A stretch of 5,288 bases of DNA, from the NCBI GenBank assembly GCA_025362155.1, contig JANYHX010000062.1, positions 1 to 5,288 on the forward strand. The letters are read 5' to 3'. This DNA comes from Gallionella sp. Lineage in GTDB: Bacteria; Pseudomonadota; Gammaproteobacteria; Burkholderiales; Gallionellaceae. This document shows, one piece after another, positions 1 to 5,288 of the stretch (its first letter is position 1; every line of letters starts with the position of its first letter). The notes below the pieces were generated by a model that did not search any database, was not told the DNA's origin, and saw nothing but the letters and a program-made list of their open reading frames with translations. Both the position numbers and the translations under genes were made by a program.

Positions 1-708
1 GACGCTGGCGTTTAAGCAATTGTTGGAGATGGTGTTCGTATCCAGGGTCACTGCAGCATTGAGCGCGATGGCTCTACCGCAGAGAAGATTTGCGGAAGTA
101 TTGAAAGTGATGCTCTGATCCGCGAGAATATTTCCTGCGAATATCGAGCTGGTACCCAAAGTGGCGGAGCTGCCGACCTGCCAGAACACGCCGCTATTAG
201 CGCCACCATTGAGCACGTTGACAACCGAGTTGCTTGCGGTTGTGAGCCCGCTCCCTACCTGGAACACAAAGAGTGCGTTGGGGTTAGTTGCAAAGTCGAG
301 CGTAAGTATCCCGGTCAATTGAGCGGAAGAACCAAAATTATAGACACCGGGAGCGAGTGTGAGTCCGCCCAAATCCTTGGGAGCTAAATATTGAGTGGTG
401 AACGGTAAGGCGGCAAGAGCAGTGTATGCGGCAGCGGAATCGACCTGAGCTTGCTGCGCGACCGCATCAGTTTGATGTACCGTCCCGGTGAGGGTGATAA
501 GCGACGTGCCAGTTATTGAAGTGCCCGGGTAGAGACCAAGGTCGCCGATAATGGTAGTCGCGCCGGTATTGGTCACTGTCGAAGAACCCAGCACTGCGAA
601 GTTTTGCGCCGAACCCAGCATGGTTACCGCTAATGCGGAAGAGGCGCCATAAAGCGCGCCCAGTAATGCCAGCGACAGGGTCGCGGCAAGTATGTTGGTA
701 GTTTTCAT
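1..708 (-). CDS. Secreted DUF3494 ice-binding-like protein, partial (C-terminus beyond left edge)
   Basis: Reading leftward from the ATG at 708-706, the frame is open for 236 codons to the window edge, so the stop lies outside. Residues 1-27 form a Sec signal peptide: MKTTN, a hydrophobic core, then a likely cleavage after ALA-27. The mature part matches my recall of the DUF3494 (Ice_binding) family. It opens with [13 protein letters not shown] (31-43), then [19 protein letters not shown] (44-62) and a [20 protein letters not shown] segment (77-96) corresponding to the family's alpha helix. It continues with [15 protein letters not shown] (112-126), [15 protein letters not shown] (145-159), [13 protein letters not shown] (173-185) and [18 protein letters not shown] (211-228). 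Known members fold as a discontinuous beta-solenoid; several bind ice or limit recrystallisation outside the cell, but many are untested. Cys210 and Cys231 could pair. The domain is nearly complete at the edge, so what follows may be a short tail, a sorting signal or another domain. Family assignment is strong; actual ice binding is inference. Confidence 0.93.
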   Translation of the reverse strand, partial: MKTTNILAATLSLALLGALYGASSALAVTMLGSAQNFAVLGSSTVTNTGATTIIGDLGLYPGTSITGTSLITLTGTVHQTDAVAQQAQVDSAAAYTALAALPFTTQYLAPKDLGGLTLAPGVYNFGSSAQLTGILTLDFATNPNALFVFQVGSGLTTASNSVVNVLNGGANSGVFWQVGSSATLGTSSIFAGNILADQSITFNTSANLLCGRAIALNAAVTLDTNTISNNCLNASV

Positions 709-717
709 CCCCATTCA

Positions 718-722
718 CTCCT
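718..722 (-). promoter_or_regulatory. Ribosome binding site of the ice-binding-like gene
   Basis: On the minus strand AGGAG lies at 722-718, nine bases before the ATG at 708. It is a strong Shine-Dalgarno match and fixes this start together with the signal peptide that begins at it. Confidence 0.8.
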
Positions 723-734
723 AAAGTAGTATTC

Positions 735-740
735 GTTATA
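735..740 (-). promoter_or_regulatory. Candidate -10 box of the ice-binding-like gene
   Basis: The minus strand reads TATAAC at 740-735 (5 of 6 to TATAAT). No acceptable -35 hexamer lies 16-18 bp upstream; at 17 bp spacing the hexamer is TCTGTT (763-758). A start near 728 would give a leader of about 20 nt containing the Shine-Dalgarno. A good -10 with a poor -35 is typical of activator-dependent promoters, but this is inference from sequence only. Confidence 0.4.
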
Positions 741-742
741 CA

Positions 743-758
743 TCGTCTAATTAGACGA
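743..758. promoter_or_regulatory. Perfect 16-bp palindrome, candidate operator of the ice-binding-like gene
   Basis: TCGTCTAATTAGACGA is identical to its reverse complement with no spacer. It ends 35 bp before the ATG at 708 and sits just upstream of the TATAAC box (740-735), where the spacer between -35 and -10 would be. That is a classic place for a dimeric regulator to bind. It is too far from argS (about 220 bp from the argS -10) to be an obvious site for that gene. The regulator is unknown and the symmetry could still be chance. Confidence 0.45.
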
Positions 759-853
759 ACAGATAAATTGCCCGAAGAATTCGCCAAGGCTCGCAAGATA
801 TCTGCCAGTAGAAGCTTATTACAATCATAGGGGTTGAAATTGATAAAAGGTAT

Positions 854-867
854 TGTACTTTGGTACA
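854..867. repeat. Short inverted repeat TGTAC-N4-GTACA
   Basis: Two perfect 5-base arms (854-858 and 863-867) flank a TTTG loop. It could be a protein-binding site or a small hairpin. It lies about 110 bp upstream of the argS -10 with no following T-run, so it is not a terminator. Chance is a real alternative for arms this short. Confidence 0.3.
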
Positions 868-952
868 GGTATGTCCCAGGGAAGTCGTAACCAAATTCCT
901 GGTTTTTTGATCCAGCCTGTTGGGATCATTAAGAATTTGGGAACAGGTTCGT

Positions 953-984
953 GAGTGATCTATAGTCCACGAGTGATATAATCC
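953..984 (+). repeat. Imperfect tandem repeat over the argS promoter
   Basis: GAGTGATCTATAGTCC (953-968) is followed two bases later by GAGTGATATAATCC (971-984). The units share GAGTGAT, a central TATA and a terminal TCC, and are offset by 18 bp. The second unit contains the consensus -10, and the first contains a poorer TATAGT (961-966). It may be a local duplication that created or shifted the promoter, or two half-sites for a regulator. Confidence 0.45.
955..982 (+). promoter_or_regulatory. Extended -10 promoter of argS
   Basis: TGATATAAT at 974-982 is a perfect extended -10 element (TGn plus consensus TATAAT). The -35 position at 16-bp spacing reads GTGATC (955-960), only 3 of 6 to TTGACA, which an extended -10 can compensate for. 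A start near 989 would leave a leader of about 20 nt before the argS ATG at 1010. It probably drives argS and, by read-through, the SPOR gene 31 bp downstream of it. Confidence 0.65.
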
Positions 985-1009
985 ATGCCTCCCCTAATGG
1001 TGCCGTTTC

Positions 1010-2686
1010 ATGTCTGTCGTTTTGAATTTTAAATCCCATTTATCTGAATTATTCGCGCAGGCGTTGCGCAAGGTTGCTCCCGACTCATTACAACCCGAGA
1101 TACTCATCGAGCGTCCCAAGTTGGTAGCGCATGGTGATTACGCCTGCAATCTGGCGATGCAGTTGGCCAAGCCGCTGCGCAAATCGCCACGTGACATTGC
1201 ACAGTCCTTGATCGCGGCGTTGCCAAAATCCGATGTCATCGAAAAGCTGGAAATCGCCGGGGCGGGCTTTATCAATGTGTTCATCACCACTTCAGCGAAA
1301 CAGCATGTGGTACATGGGGTGTTGCAAGCAGGTGCGTCCTATGGCCATATCCCTCTTGGCGCAGGACGCAAGGTGGGGGTGGAATTCGTTTCCGCAAATC
1401 CAACGGGGCCGCTGCATGTGGGACATGGTCGCGGAGCGGCGGTAGGGGATTGTTTGTGCAGCGTGTTGCATGCAGCGGGCTGGAATGTGACGCGCGAGTT
1501 TTACTACAACGATGCGGGCGTGCAGATCGACAATCTGACGTTGTCGGTGCAGTTGCGTTGCAAGGGCATCACCCCAGATGACCCATCTTGGCCGGAAGCA
1601 GGCTATCGCGGTGATTACATTGCGGATGTGGCTCAGGCATTTTTAGCAAAAGAAACCGTAGAAGCAGGTCATCAACACGTACAGGCCTGCGGCGATGTGA
1701 ATGATACCGAGGCGATCCACCATTTTGCGGTGGCCTATCTGCGCCGTGAACAGGATATCGACCTGCGTGCCTTCGGTGTGAACTTTGACGTGTACGCGCT
1801 TGAGTCGGCGCTGTACACCGACGGCAAGGTTGATGAGGCAGTCAATAAGCTGGTCGCCAGCGGCCATACCTATGAACAAGACAGCGCGCTGTGGTTGCGC
1901 ACCACTGATTTTGGCGACGACAAAGACCGCGTGATGCGCAAGAGCGACGGCACTTACACTTATTTTGTGCCGGACGTGGCCTATCATCTGGACAAGTGGC
2001 GGCGCGGCTTTGTGCGTGTGATCAACGAACAGGGTGCGGATCATCACAGTACCATCACGCGTGTGCGTGCGGGCTTGCAGGCGCTGGATGTCGGCATCCC
2101 CAAGGGCTGGCCGGATTATGTGTTGCACCAGATGGTGACGGTATTACGCAACGGCGAAGAAGTGAAAATCTCCAAACGTGCGGGCAGTTACGTCACGTTG
2201 CGTGAGCTGATCGACGAAGTGGGCTGCGACGCGACGCGCTATTTCCTGGCCGCACGCCATCCCGATTCGCAACTGGTGTTCGACATTGATCTGGCAAAAT
2301 CCAAAAGCAATGAGAACCCGGTTTATTACATTCAGTATGCGCACGCCCGCATTAGCGCGGTGCTGGCGCAATGGGGCAGTGAACAGAAAATTTTGTTGCA
2401 AGCAAATGTTGGCCTGCTGAACAGCGAATACGAAACCGTCTTGTTGCAACAGCTGATCGATTATCCCCAAGTAATAGAGAATGCCGCGCTGGAATTAGCG
2501 CCGCATCTGATCGCCTTTTATCTGAAGAGCTTGGCAGCCGATTTCCACAGCTACTATAATGCCTCGCGCTTTCTGGTCGAGGACGACGCACTTAAATTTG
2601 CACGCCTGGCGTTGATTGCTGCGGTAGCCCAGGTGATACGCAATGGCTTGGCAATCCTCGGCGTAAGTGCTCCCGAGAAGATGTAA
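1010..2686 (+). CDS. argS: Arginine--tRNA ligase (ArgRS)
   Basis: This is a cytoplasmic class Ia aminoacyl-tRNA synthetase that uses ATP to charge tRNA-Arg with arginine. The 558 residues match the usual family length. The N-terminal Add-1 domain (about 5-90) recognises the tRNA elbow. The catalytic Rossmann fold begins with [11 protein letters not shown] and HVGH (136-139), the HIGH signature. [13 protein letters not shown] follows at 165-176, then YFVPDVAYH (318-326) and GADHH (342-346). KISKR (386-390) is the KMSKS-type loop. A helical DALR anticodon-binding domain fills about 435-558 and ends in the typical [13 protein letters not shown]. The ATG at 1010 has no clear Shine-Dalgarno: the preceding bases are AATGGTGCCGTTTC. 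It is kept because the protein aligns with the family from its first residues and a strong promoter ends just upstream. It is the first gene of the rightward cluster. Nothing catalytic is missing. Confidence 0.98.
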   Translation: MSVVLNFKSHLSELFAQALRKVAPDSLQPEILIERPKLVAHGDYACNLAMQLAKPLRKSPRDIAQSLIAALPKSDVIEKLEIAGAGFINVFITTSAKQHVVHGVLQAGASYGHIPLGAGRKVGVEFVSANPTGPLHVGHGRGAAVGDCLCSVLHAAGWNVTREFYYNDAGVQIDNLTLSVQLRCKGITPDDPSWPEAGYRGDYIADVAQAFLAKETVEAGHQHVQACGDVNDTEAIHHFAVAYLRREQDIDLRAFGVNFDVYALESALYTDGKVDEAVNKLVASGHTYEQDSALWLRTTDFGDDKDRVMRKSDGTYTYFVPDVAYHLDKWRRGFVRVINEQGADHHSTITRVRAGLQALDVGIPKGWPDYVLHQMVTVLRNGEEVKISKRAGSYVTLRELIDEVGCDATRYFLAARHPDSQLVFDIDLAKSKSNENPVYYIQYAHARISAVLAQWGSEQKILLQANVGLLNSEYETVLLQQLIDYPQVIENAALELAPHLIAFYLKSLAADFHSYYNASRFLVEDDALKFARLALIAAVAQVIRNGLAILGVSAPEKM

Positions 2687-2717
2687 GTGGAATGTATAAA
2701 AAGGAATCCGCAGAATT

Positions 2718-3323
2718 ATGAGCAGAAATCCAGATAGCAGCCCCTCCGAACGTCGCAAGGGCGGCAGCTCGCTGACAATTGGTATACTCGTTGGCGTGCT
2801 GGTGGGCGTTTGTATGGCTGCGGGCGTGGCTTGGTATATTATGAAATCACCCAGCCCATATACGAATAAAGAACAGGCGAAACCAGAGACTGCAAAGCCA
2901 GGGACTGCAAAGCCTGTTCCCTCGAACACCACGGAAAAGCCAGCCGCACCCACTGGCGATCAAAAACCGCGTTTTGAGTTTTACAATGTGCTGACCGATA
3001 AAAATGCGAACAACCTTCCAGGCAAACCGACGGACAAAGCCCCGCCCGCCAAGTCACCAAAAACAGACCGTAAACCTGCTGCCGTCTATGAGCCACAAAT
3101 TTTGCAGGCAGGATCATTTTCCAGTGTCAATGATGCTGAAAATCTCAAGGCTAAGCTTGCCTTGCTCGGCCTTGAAGCTAGTATTCAACCCGCAACCATA
3201 CCCGATAAAGGCCTGTGGTATCGTGTCCGGGTGGGGCCATACAAAAATGCGGGTGAAATGAATCACGCACGCAATTTCATGAAACAAAATGGGGTGGAGA
3301 GCACTCCAATGCGAGCCCCATAA
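2718..3323 (+). CDS. Membrane-anchored SPOR-domain protein, FtsN-like
   Basis: The 201 residues are laid out like FtsN-type division proteins. A short basic cytoplasmic tail (1-18, with ERRKGG) leads into one transmembrane helix (about 19-42). A K/P/A/T-rich periplasmic linker (43-124) contains PRFEFYNVLTDK (84-95). A C-terminal SPOR domain (about 125-198) runs from YEPQILQAGSF through WYRVRVGPY. SPOR domains bind peptidoglycan stripped of stem peptides at division septa, so a role in septal wall synthesis or remodelling is likely. The PRFEFY segment recurs in betaproteobacterial SPOR proteins encoded beside argS, as I recall. True FtsN orthology cannot be shown from this window, so no symbol is given. 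AAGGA (2701-2705) lies 12 bases before the ATG, slightly long spacing. The 31-bp gap from argS suggests co-transcription. Confidence 0.9.
   Translation: MSRNPDSSPSERRKGGSSLTIGILVGVLVGVCMAAGVAWYIMKSPSPYTNKEQAKPETAKPGTAKPVPSNTTEKPAAPTGDQKPRFEFYNVLTDKNANNLPGKPTDKAPPAKSPKTDRKPAAVYEPQILQAGSFSSVNDAENLKAKLALLGLEASIQPATIPDKGLWYRVRVGPYKNAGEMNHARNFMKQNGVESTPMRAP
2883..2912 (+). repeat. 15-bp tandem duplication in the SPOR-protein linker
   Basis: CCAGAGACTGCAAAG (2883-2897) is followed directly by CCAGGGACTGCAAAG (2898-2912), 14 of 15 bases identical. It is in frame and encodes PETAK then PGTAK in the proline/lysine-rich periplasmic linker. Such repeats change linker length without touching the folded domains, and copy number may vary between strains. 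Confidence 0.75.
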
Positions 3324-3363
3324 ATCAGGAGCGCCAAGTTAGTTTCCACCCATTCAGAAATTG

Positions 3364-3373
3364 TGTAGCTACA
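3364..3373. promoter_or_regulatory. Palindrome in the gap upstream of dsbA, possible operator
   Basis: TGTAGCTACA is a perfect 10-bp palindrome in the 108-bp SPOR-dsbA gap. It lies just before TAAAAT (3375-3380), a possible -10 with only a weak -35 (TTCAGA, 3353-3358, 16-bp spacing). A second -10-like TATTAT lies at 3398-3403 without a partner. The gap is long enough for dsbA to have its own promoter, but none is convincing, and a 10-bp palindrome can occur by chance. Confidence 0.25.
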
Positions 3374-3418
3374 GTAAAATTTACTTGCTGGTTCCCATAT
3401 TATTTTTCTTTTTAAAAG

Positions 3419-3425
3419 TAAGGAG
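3419..3425 (+). promoter_or_regulatory. Strong ribosome binding site deciding the GTG start of dsbA
   Basis: TAAGGAG (3419-3425) lies six bases before GTG at 3432. It is the strongest rightward Shine-Dalgarno in the window. Together with the signal peptide beginning there, it supports GTG rather than any later start. Confidence 0.8.
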
Positions 3426-3431
3426 TAAAAC

Positions 3432-4052
3432 GTGAATAAATTGCTTAAAGGATGGTTGATTGCAATAGCGTTATTTGCCAACGGAGCAGTATGGGCCGAT
3501 ACGCAACCGGGCAAAAATTATAGCTTGCTGAATCCGGCACAGCCCGCCAGCACCAAGAAAATCGAAGTGCTGGAGTTTTTCTTTTATGGCTGCTCGCACT
3601 GCTTTCACTTGCATCCACTCTTGAGTAAATGGGAACAGACCATGCCTAAAGATGTTGAACTCACATTTGTACCCACAGTTTTCCGTGACTCATGGGAGCC
3701 GATGGCGAATACATTTTACGCACTGGATAGTATGGGACAACAGAAACAATTACACGATGTGCTGTATAGAGCTTGGAACGAAGAAAATATGGCATTGACC
3801 GATGTAGACAAAATTGCTGATTTTGTGGCTAAACACGGGGTCGATCGCGCTAAGTTCACTGCGGCTTATAATTCTTTCGCGATGCAAAGCAAAGTGACGC
3901 GCGCCAAACAAATGATCCGCAGTTATAACATCAGCGGCACACCTACACTGGTGGTAGACGGCAAATATGTGATCGAAGGCTTGCAACCTGAAGATACTAT
4001 TCGCGCCTTGAAAGAAGTAATTGTAATGGCGCGTAAAGCTCATCGAAGCTGA
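3432..4052 (+). CDS. dsbA: Periplasmic thiol:disulfide oxidoreductase DsbA
   Basis: This protein donates disulfide bonds to proteins newly exported to the periplasm and is normally reoxidised by the membrane protein DsbB, which is not in this window. Residues 1-22 are a signal peptide (MNKLLKGW, hydrophobic core, likely cleavage after VWA-22). The thioredoxin fold begins near KIEVLEFFFYGCSHC, with the redox pair Cys54-Ser-His-Cys57. An inserted helical domain spans roughly 85-155. The cis-proline loop follows at ISGTPTLVVDGKY, with Pro171. The length of 206 residues is normal. The active site is CSHC rather than the CPHC of E. coli DsbA, and Thr170 precedes the cis-proline where E. coli has valine. 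Both changes occur among DsbA relatives and should tune redox potential or substrate choice. The gene starts with GTG, 108 bp after the SPOR gene. SPOR proteins and SDRs beside dsbA fit a conserved betaproteobacterial neighbourhood. Confidence 0.95.
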   Translation: MNKLLKGWLIAIALFANGAVWADTQPGKNYSLLNPAQPASTKKIEVLEFFFYGCSHCFHLHPLLSKWEQTMPKDVELTFVPTVFRDSWEPMANTFYALDSMGQQKQLHDVLYRAWNEENMALTDVDKIADFVAKHGVDRAKFTAAYNSFAMQSKVTRAKQMIRSYNISGTPTLVVDGKYVIEGLQPEDTIRALKEVIVMARKAHRS

Positions 4053-4083
4053 AAAATTTATCAATGCTTTATGGAAAGCGGTA

Positions 4084-4095
4084 GCGTTTGAACGC
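4084..4095 (+). repeat. Short hairpin just upstream of the SDR start
   Basis: GCGTTTGAACGC can fold with arms GCGT/ACGC and a TTGA loop (or five pairs around a TG centre). It ends 15 bases before the ATG at 4111 in the 58-bp dsbA-SDR gap. There is no T-run, so it is not an intrinsic terminator. It may affect translation or mRNA stability at the gene junction. Confidence 0.3.
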
Positions 4096-4110
4096 CAATG
4101 AAACAATGAA

Positions 4111-4875
4111 ATGCCGCTGCGTACAGTCATTAGCGGCGCTTCAAGTGGCTTGGGTCTGGCGCTCGCGCTCCATTATCTCGAACGCGGCGCAACAGTCGCC
4201 GCATTCGCCAGACGCGGTGATGTCCTTCAAGCCCTTGCCGCAAAATTTCCTGGTCAGGTTTTTTACTACGCGCTGGATGTACGCGATAGCCAGGCTTTAC
4301 AAAATGCCGCTGATGATTTTATCGCGCATGCCGGTACACCGGATGTAGTCATCGCCAATGCCGGAGTGAGTATCGGCACACTTACGGAATTCGCCGAGGA
4401 TATTGACGCTTTTCAGCAGGTGATGGATATCAATGTCTTAGGTATGGTGAAAACTTTTCAGCCGTTTCTGGCGGCGATGCGTGAGGCGAAATCCGGTACG
4501 TTGGTCGGCATCGCGAGCGTGGCAGGTTTTCGTGGCCTGCCCGGGGCGAGCGCCTACTGCGCCTCCAAGGCTGCTGCGATTTCCTATCTGGAATCTTTGC
4601 GAGTTGAGTTGCATGGTAGCAATGTGAAAGTAGTGACAATTTGTCCCGGCTACATTACCACCCCAATGACCGCTCATAACCCTTACTCAATGCCGTTTAT
4701 TCTGGATGCGGATGAAGCCGCAAAACGTATGGTCCGCGCTATTGAACGGCAAACTACATTTACGGTCATACCATGGCAAATGGGTTTGATCGGGCATGTA
4801 CTTAAATATTTACCCAATTTTATTTATGATCGAGTGTTCGTCAACGCGCCGCGCAAGCCGCGCGTTAATGGCTAA
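4111..4875 (+). CDS. Short-chain dehydrogenase/reductase (classical SDR), substrate unknown
   Basis: The 254 residues have the standard classical SDR plan. The cofactor loop SGASSGLG (8-15) is the TGxxxGxG motif with serine for the first threonine. AFARR after the second strand (Arg34, Arg35) suggests a preference for NADP(H). LDV (55-57) places an acidic residue near the adenine, and ANAG (82-85) replaces NNAG. The catalytic set is Asn108, Ser136, Tyr149 and Lys153 (YCASK), followed by PG at 179-180. The C-terminal 50 residues, including a hydrophobic stretch and a basic end (PRKPRVNG), are less standard and may contact a membrane or lipid substrate; that is speculation. An in-frame TGA at 4099-4101 leaves ATG 4111 as the first usable start, yet no Shine-Dalgarno precedes it. 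It follows dsbA by 58 bp and is probably co-transcribed. No substrate can be assigned. Confidence 0.93.
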   Translation: MPLRTVISGASSGLGLALALHYLERGATVAAFARRGDVLQALAAKFPGQVFYYALDVRDSQALQNAADDFIAHAGTPDVVIANAGVSIGTLTEFAEDIDAFQQVMDINVLGMVKTFQPFLAAMREAKSGTLVGIASVAGFRGLPGASAYCASKAAAISYLESLRVELHGSNVKVVTICPGYITTPMTAHNPYSMPFILDADEAAKRMVRAIERQTTFTVIPWQMGLIGHVLKYLPNFIYDRVFVNAPRKPRVNG

Positions 4876-4898
4876 AGGCTCACAGCTAGAACTCCGCC

Positions 4899-4913
4899 AA
4901 GTGTTGCACACTT
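4899..4913. terminator. Inverted repeat after the SDR gene: weak terminator or operator
   Basis: AAGTGT-TGC-ACACTT is a perfect 6-bp inverted repeat with a 3-base loop, 24 bp after the SDR stop. One mismatch further out, GC (4896-4897) and GC (4915-4916) could extend the stem. Only three T's follow, so as an intrinsic terminator it is poor. It also abuts the -35 box of the next promoter (4913-4918), so a regulator-binding site is equally plausible. Confidence 0.35.
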
Positions 4914-4941
4914 TGCCAATTTAGCGAGTTTTCTGTATTCT
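4913..4941 (+). promoter_or_regulatory. Sigma70-like promoter of the 3'-most gene
   Basis: TTGCCA (4913-4918, 5 of 6 to consensus) and TATTCT (4936-4941, 4 of 6) are separated by exactly 17 bp. A start near 4948 would give a leader of about 75 nt before ATG 5024. This suggests the final gene is transcribed separately from the argS cluster. Confidence 0.5.
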
Positions 4942-5011
4942 GCGTAGCTGTGTTACTTGAGGTTCGACAGGTTTGCGAATTTTAAGGATTTTTTCCCCAC
5001 CCACTTATTTA

Positions 5012-5018
5012 AAGGAAG
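5012..5018 (+). promoter_or_regulatory. Ribosome binding site of the 3'-most gene
   Basis: AAGGAAG (5012-5018) contains AAGGA placed seven bases before ATG 5024. It fixes that start together with the signal peptide that begins there. Confidence 0.75.
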
Positions 5019-5023
5019 TCATA

Positions 5024-5288
5024 ATGAAAACCATTTTTACTCTGTTGGCTCTATTTGCGTTTACCGGCACCGCCATTGTTGTACCTCAATCCAGCGCTTA
5101 TGCCGCCAGCCAATATCCCAACAAAGGCAAAGTGCTGGAAGTGATGGACGCCTCAATTTATACCTATATGCAAGTTGAGAGCGATAAGGGTCCGGTATGG
5201 CTTGCCGCCTCCAAAACCACCGTCGCTAAAGGTGACATCATCAGCTATCCTAACGGCAATGTGATGACCAACTTTACCAGCAAATCCC
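5024..5288 (+). CDS. Small exported NrfJ-like protein, partial (runs off right edge)
   Basis: The frame is open from ATG 5024 through 88 codons to the edge. Residues 1-27 are a clear signal peptide (MKTIF, hydrophobic core, likely cleavage after AYA-27), so the mature protein should be periplasmic or secreted. The mature part begins ASQYPNKGKVLEVMDAS and continues IYTYMQVESDKGPVWLAA, KTTVAKGDIISYP and GNVMTNFTSKS. The pattern of GKVxEVxxxxxYTYxxVE, then xVWxA, then a KGD turn, then MxNFTSKS matches my memory of small beta-rich proteins annotated as NrfJ-like or 'DNA-binding'. These sometimes lie near multihaem cytochrome or metal-respiration genes. Their biochemical role is not established, and no cytochrome is visible here. 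Family likeness is moderate; export is well supported. Confidence 0.8.
   Translation, partial: MKTIFTLLALFAFTGTAIVVPQSSAYAASQYPNKGKVLEVMDASIYTYMQVESDKGPVWLAASKTTVAKGDIISYPNGNVMTNFTSKS

Larger units (their letters stand above)
709..1009. other. 301-bp divergent intergenic region
   Basis: This AT-rich spacer separates the leftward ice-binding-like gene from rightward argS. I see no coding frame with a ribosome binding site, and no tRNA or small RNA I can name. It holds the palindrome at 743-758 and the argS promoter at 955-982. It also has TGTAC-TTTG-GTACA (854-867), an inverted pair TGATCC/GGATCA (908-913 and 923-928) and an inverted pair CCTGTT/AACAGG (916-921 and 942-947, 20-base loop). The last two overlap, so they would be alternative structures. 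A TTGAAA at 834-839 with TACTTT at 856-861 is a weak second rightward promoter candidate. The middle part (760-850) has nothing else I can name. Confidence 0.6.

Noticed and set aside
467..796. 109-codon minus-strand frame overlapping the ice-binding-like gene
   Set aside because: It is in a different frame from the clear DUF3494 protein, begins upstream of that gene's SD and has no family features.
858..880. Possible sigma54 -24/-12 promoter around TTGGTAC
   Set aside because: The GG is present but no GC follows at the required 10-bp spacing.
881..891. GAAGTCGTAAC, as found near the 3' end of 16S rRNA
   Set aside because: Only about 11 bases match and the flanks are unrelated to rRNA. It is coincidence.
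889..908. AACCA-AATTCC-TGGTT followed by T's, resembling an intrinsic terminator
   Set aside because: The stem has only five mostly AT pairs, and no rightward gene ends upstream of it.
1643..2128. 161-codon minus-strand frame opposite the middle of argS
   Set aside because: It lies wholly inside a well-conserved gene on the other strand, has no recognisable motif, and is explained by the codon pattern of argS.
2692..2721. Nine-codon frame (MYKKESAEL) between argS and the SPOR gene, whose TGA overlaps the SPOR ATG
   Set aside because: The overlap resembles coupling, but no SD precedes its ATG and the sequence is better read as the SPOR gene's own SD region.
2495..2953. 152-codon minus-strand frame across the argS/SPOR junction
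   Set aside because: It spans two solid opposite-strand genes and shows no domain. It is a shadow of their coding bias.
3291..3319. TGGAG-AGCA-CTCCA hairpin with outer GGGG/CCCC at the end of the SPOR gene
   Set aside because: It lies inside the coding sequence, has a 7-base bulge and no T-run follows, so it is not supported as a terminator.
3750..4130. 126-codon minus-strand frame opposite dsbA
   Set aside because: It is antisense to the conserved dsbA coding sequence and has no plausible initiation signal or motif.

Overview
The window looks like chromosomal DNA of a Gram-negative betaproteobacterium. The gene order argS, SPOR-domain protein, dsbA, short-chain dehydrogenase is one I associate with that class. 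The protein style ([12 protein letters not shown] in ArgS, a PRFEFY segment before the SPOR domain) fits the Nitrosomonadales, perhaps iron-oxidising Gallionellaceae. The family placement is inference from general familiarity, not from a search.

Layout. Positions 1-708 (minus strand) hold the N-terminal 236 codons of a secreted DUF3494-type ice-binding-like protein, which runs off the left edge. A 301-bp divergent intergenic region (709-1009) follows. It carries a perfect 16-bp palindrome in front of the ice-binding gene and an extended -10 promoter in front of argS. Four plus-strand genes follow: argS (1010-2686), a membrane-anchored SPOR-domain protein resembling FtsN (2718-3323), dsbA (3432-4052, GTG start) and an SDR oxidoreductase (4111-4875). 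Gaps between them are 31, 108 and 58 bp. After a 148-bp gap with a sigma70-like promoter, the window ends inside a small exported protein (5024-5288) that resembles the NrfJ-like family.

How the genes relate. The four-gene block is ordinary conserved housekeeping: arginine charging of tRNA, peptidoglycan/cell-division envelope work, periplasmic disulfide formation and an unassigned NAD(P)H oxidoreductase. They share a neighbourhood more clearly than a pathway, although the SPOR protein and DsbA both act in the periplasm. The two flanking, truncated genes encode exported accessory proteins. The ice-binding-like gene is the most adaptive-looking element, with a possible dedicated operator. I see no CRISPR array, insertion sequence, tRNA, rRNA or phage gene, and no convincing undescribed multi-gene system. 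The points worth a second look are mostly regulatory: symmetrical sites at three promoters and weak translation-initiation signals at two genes.
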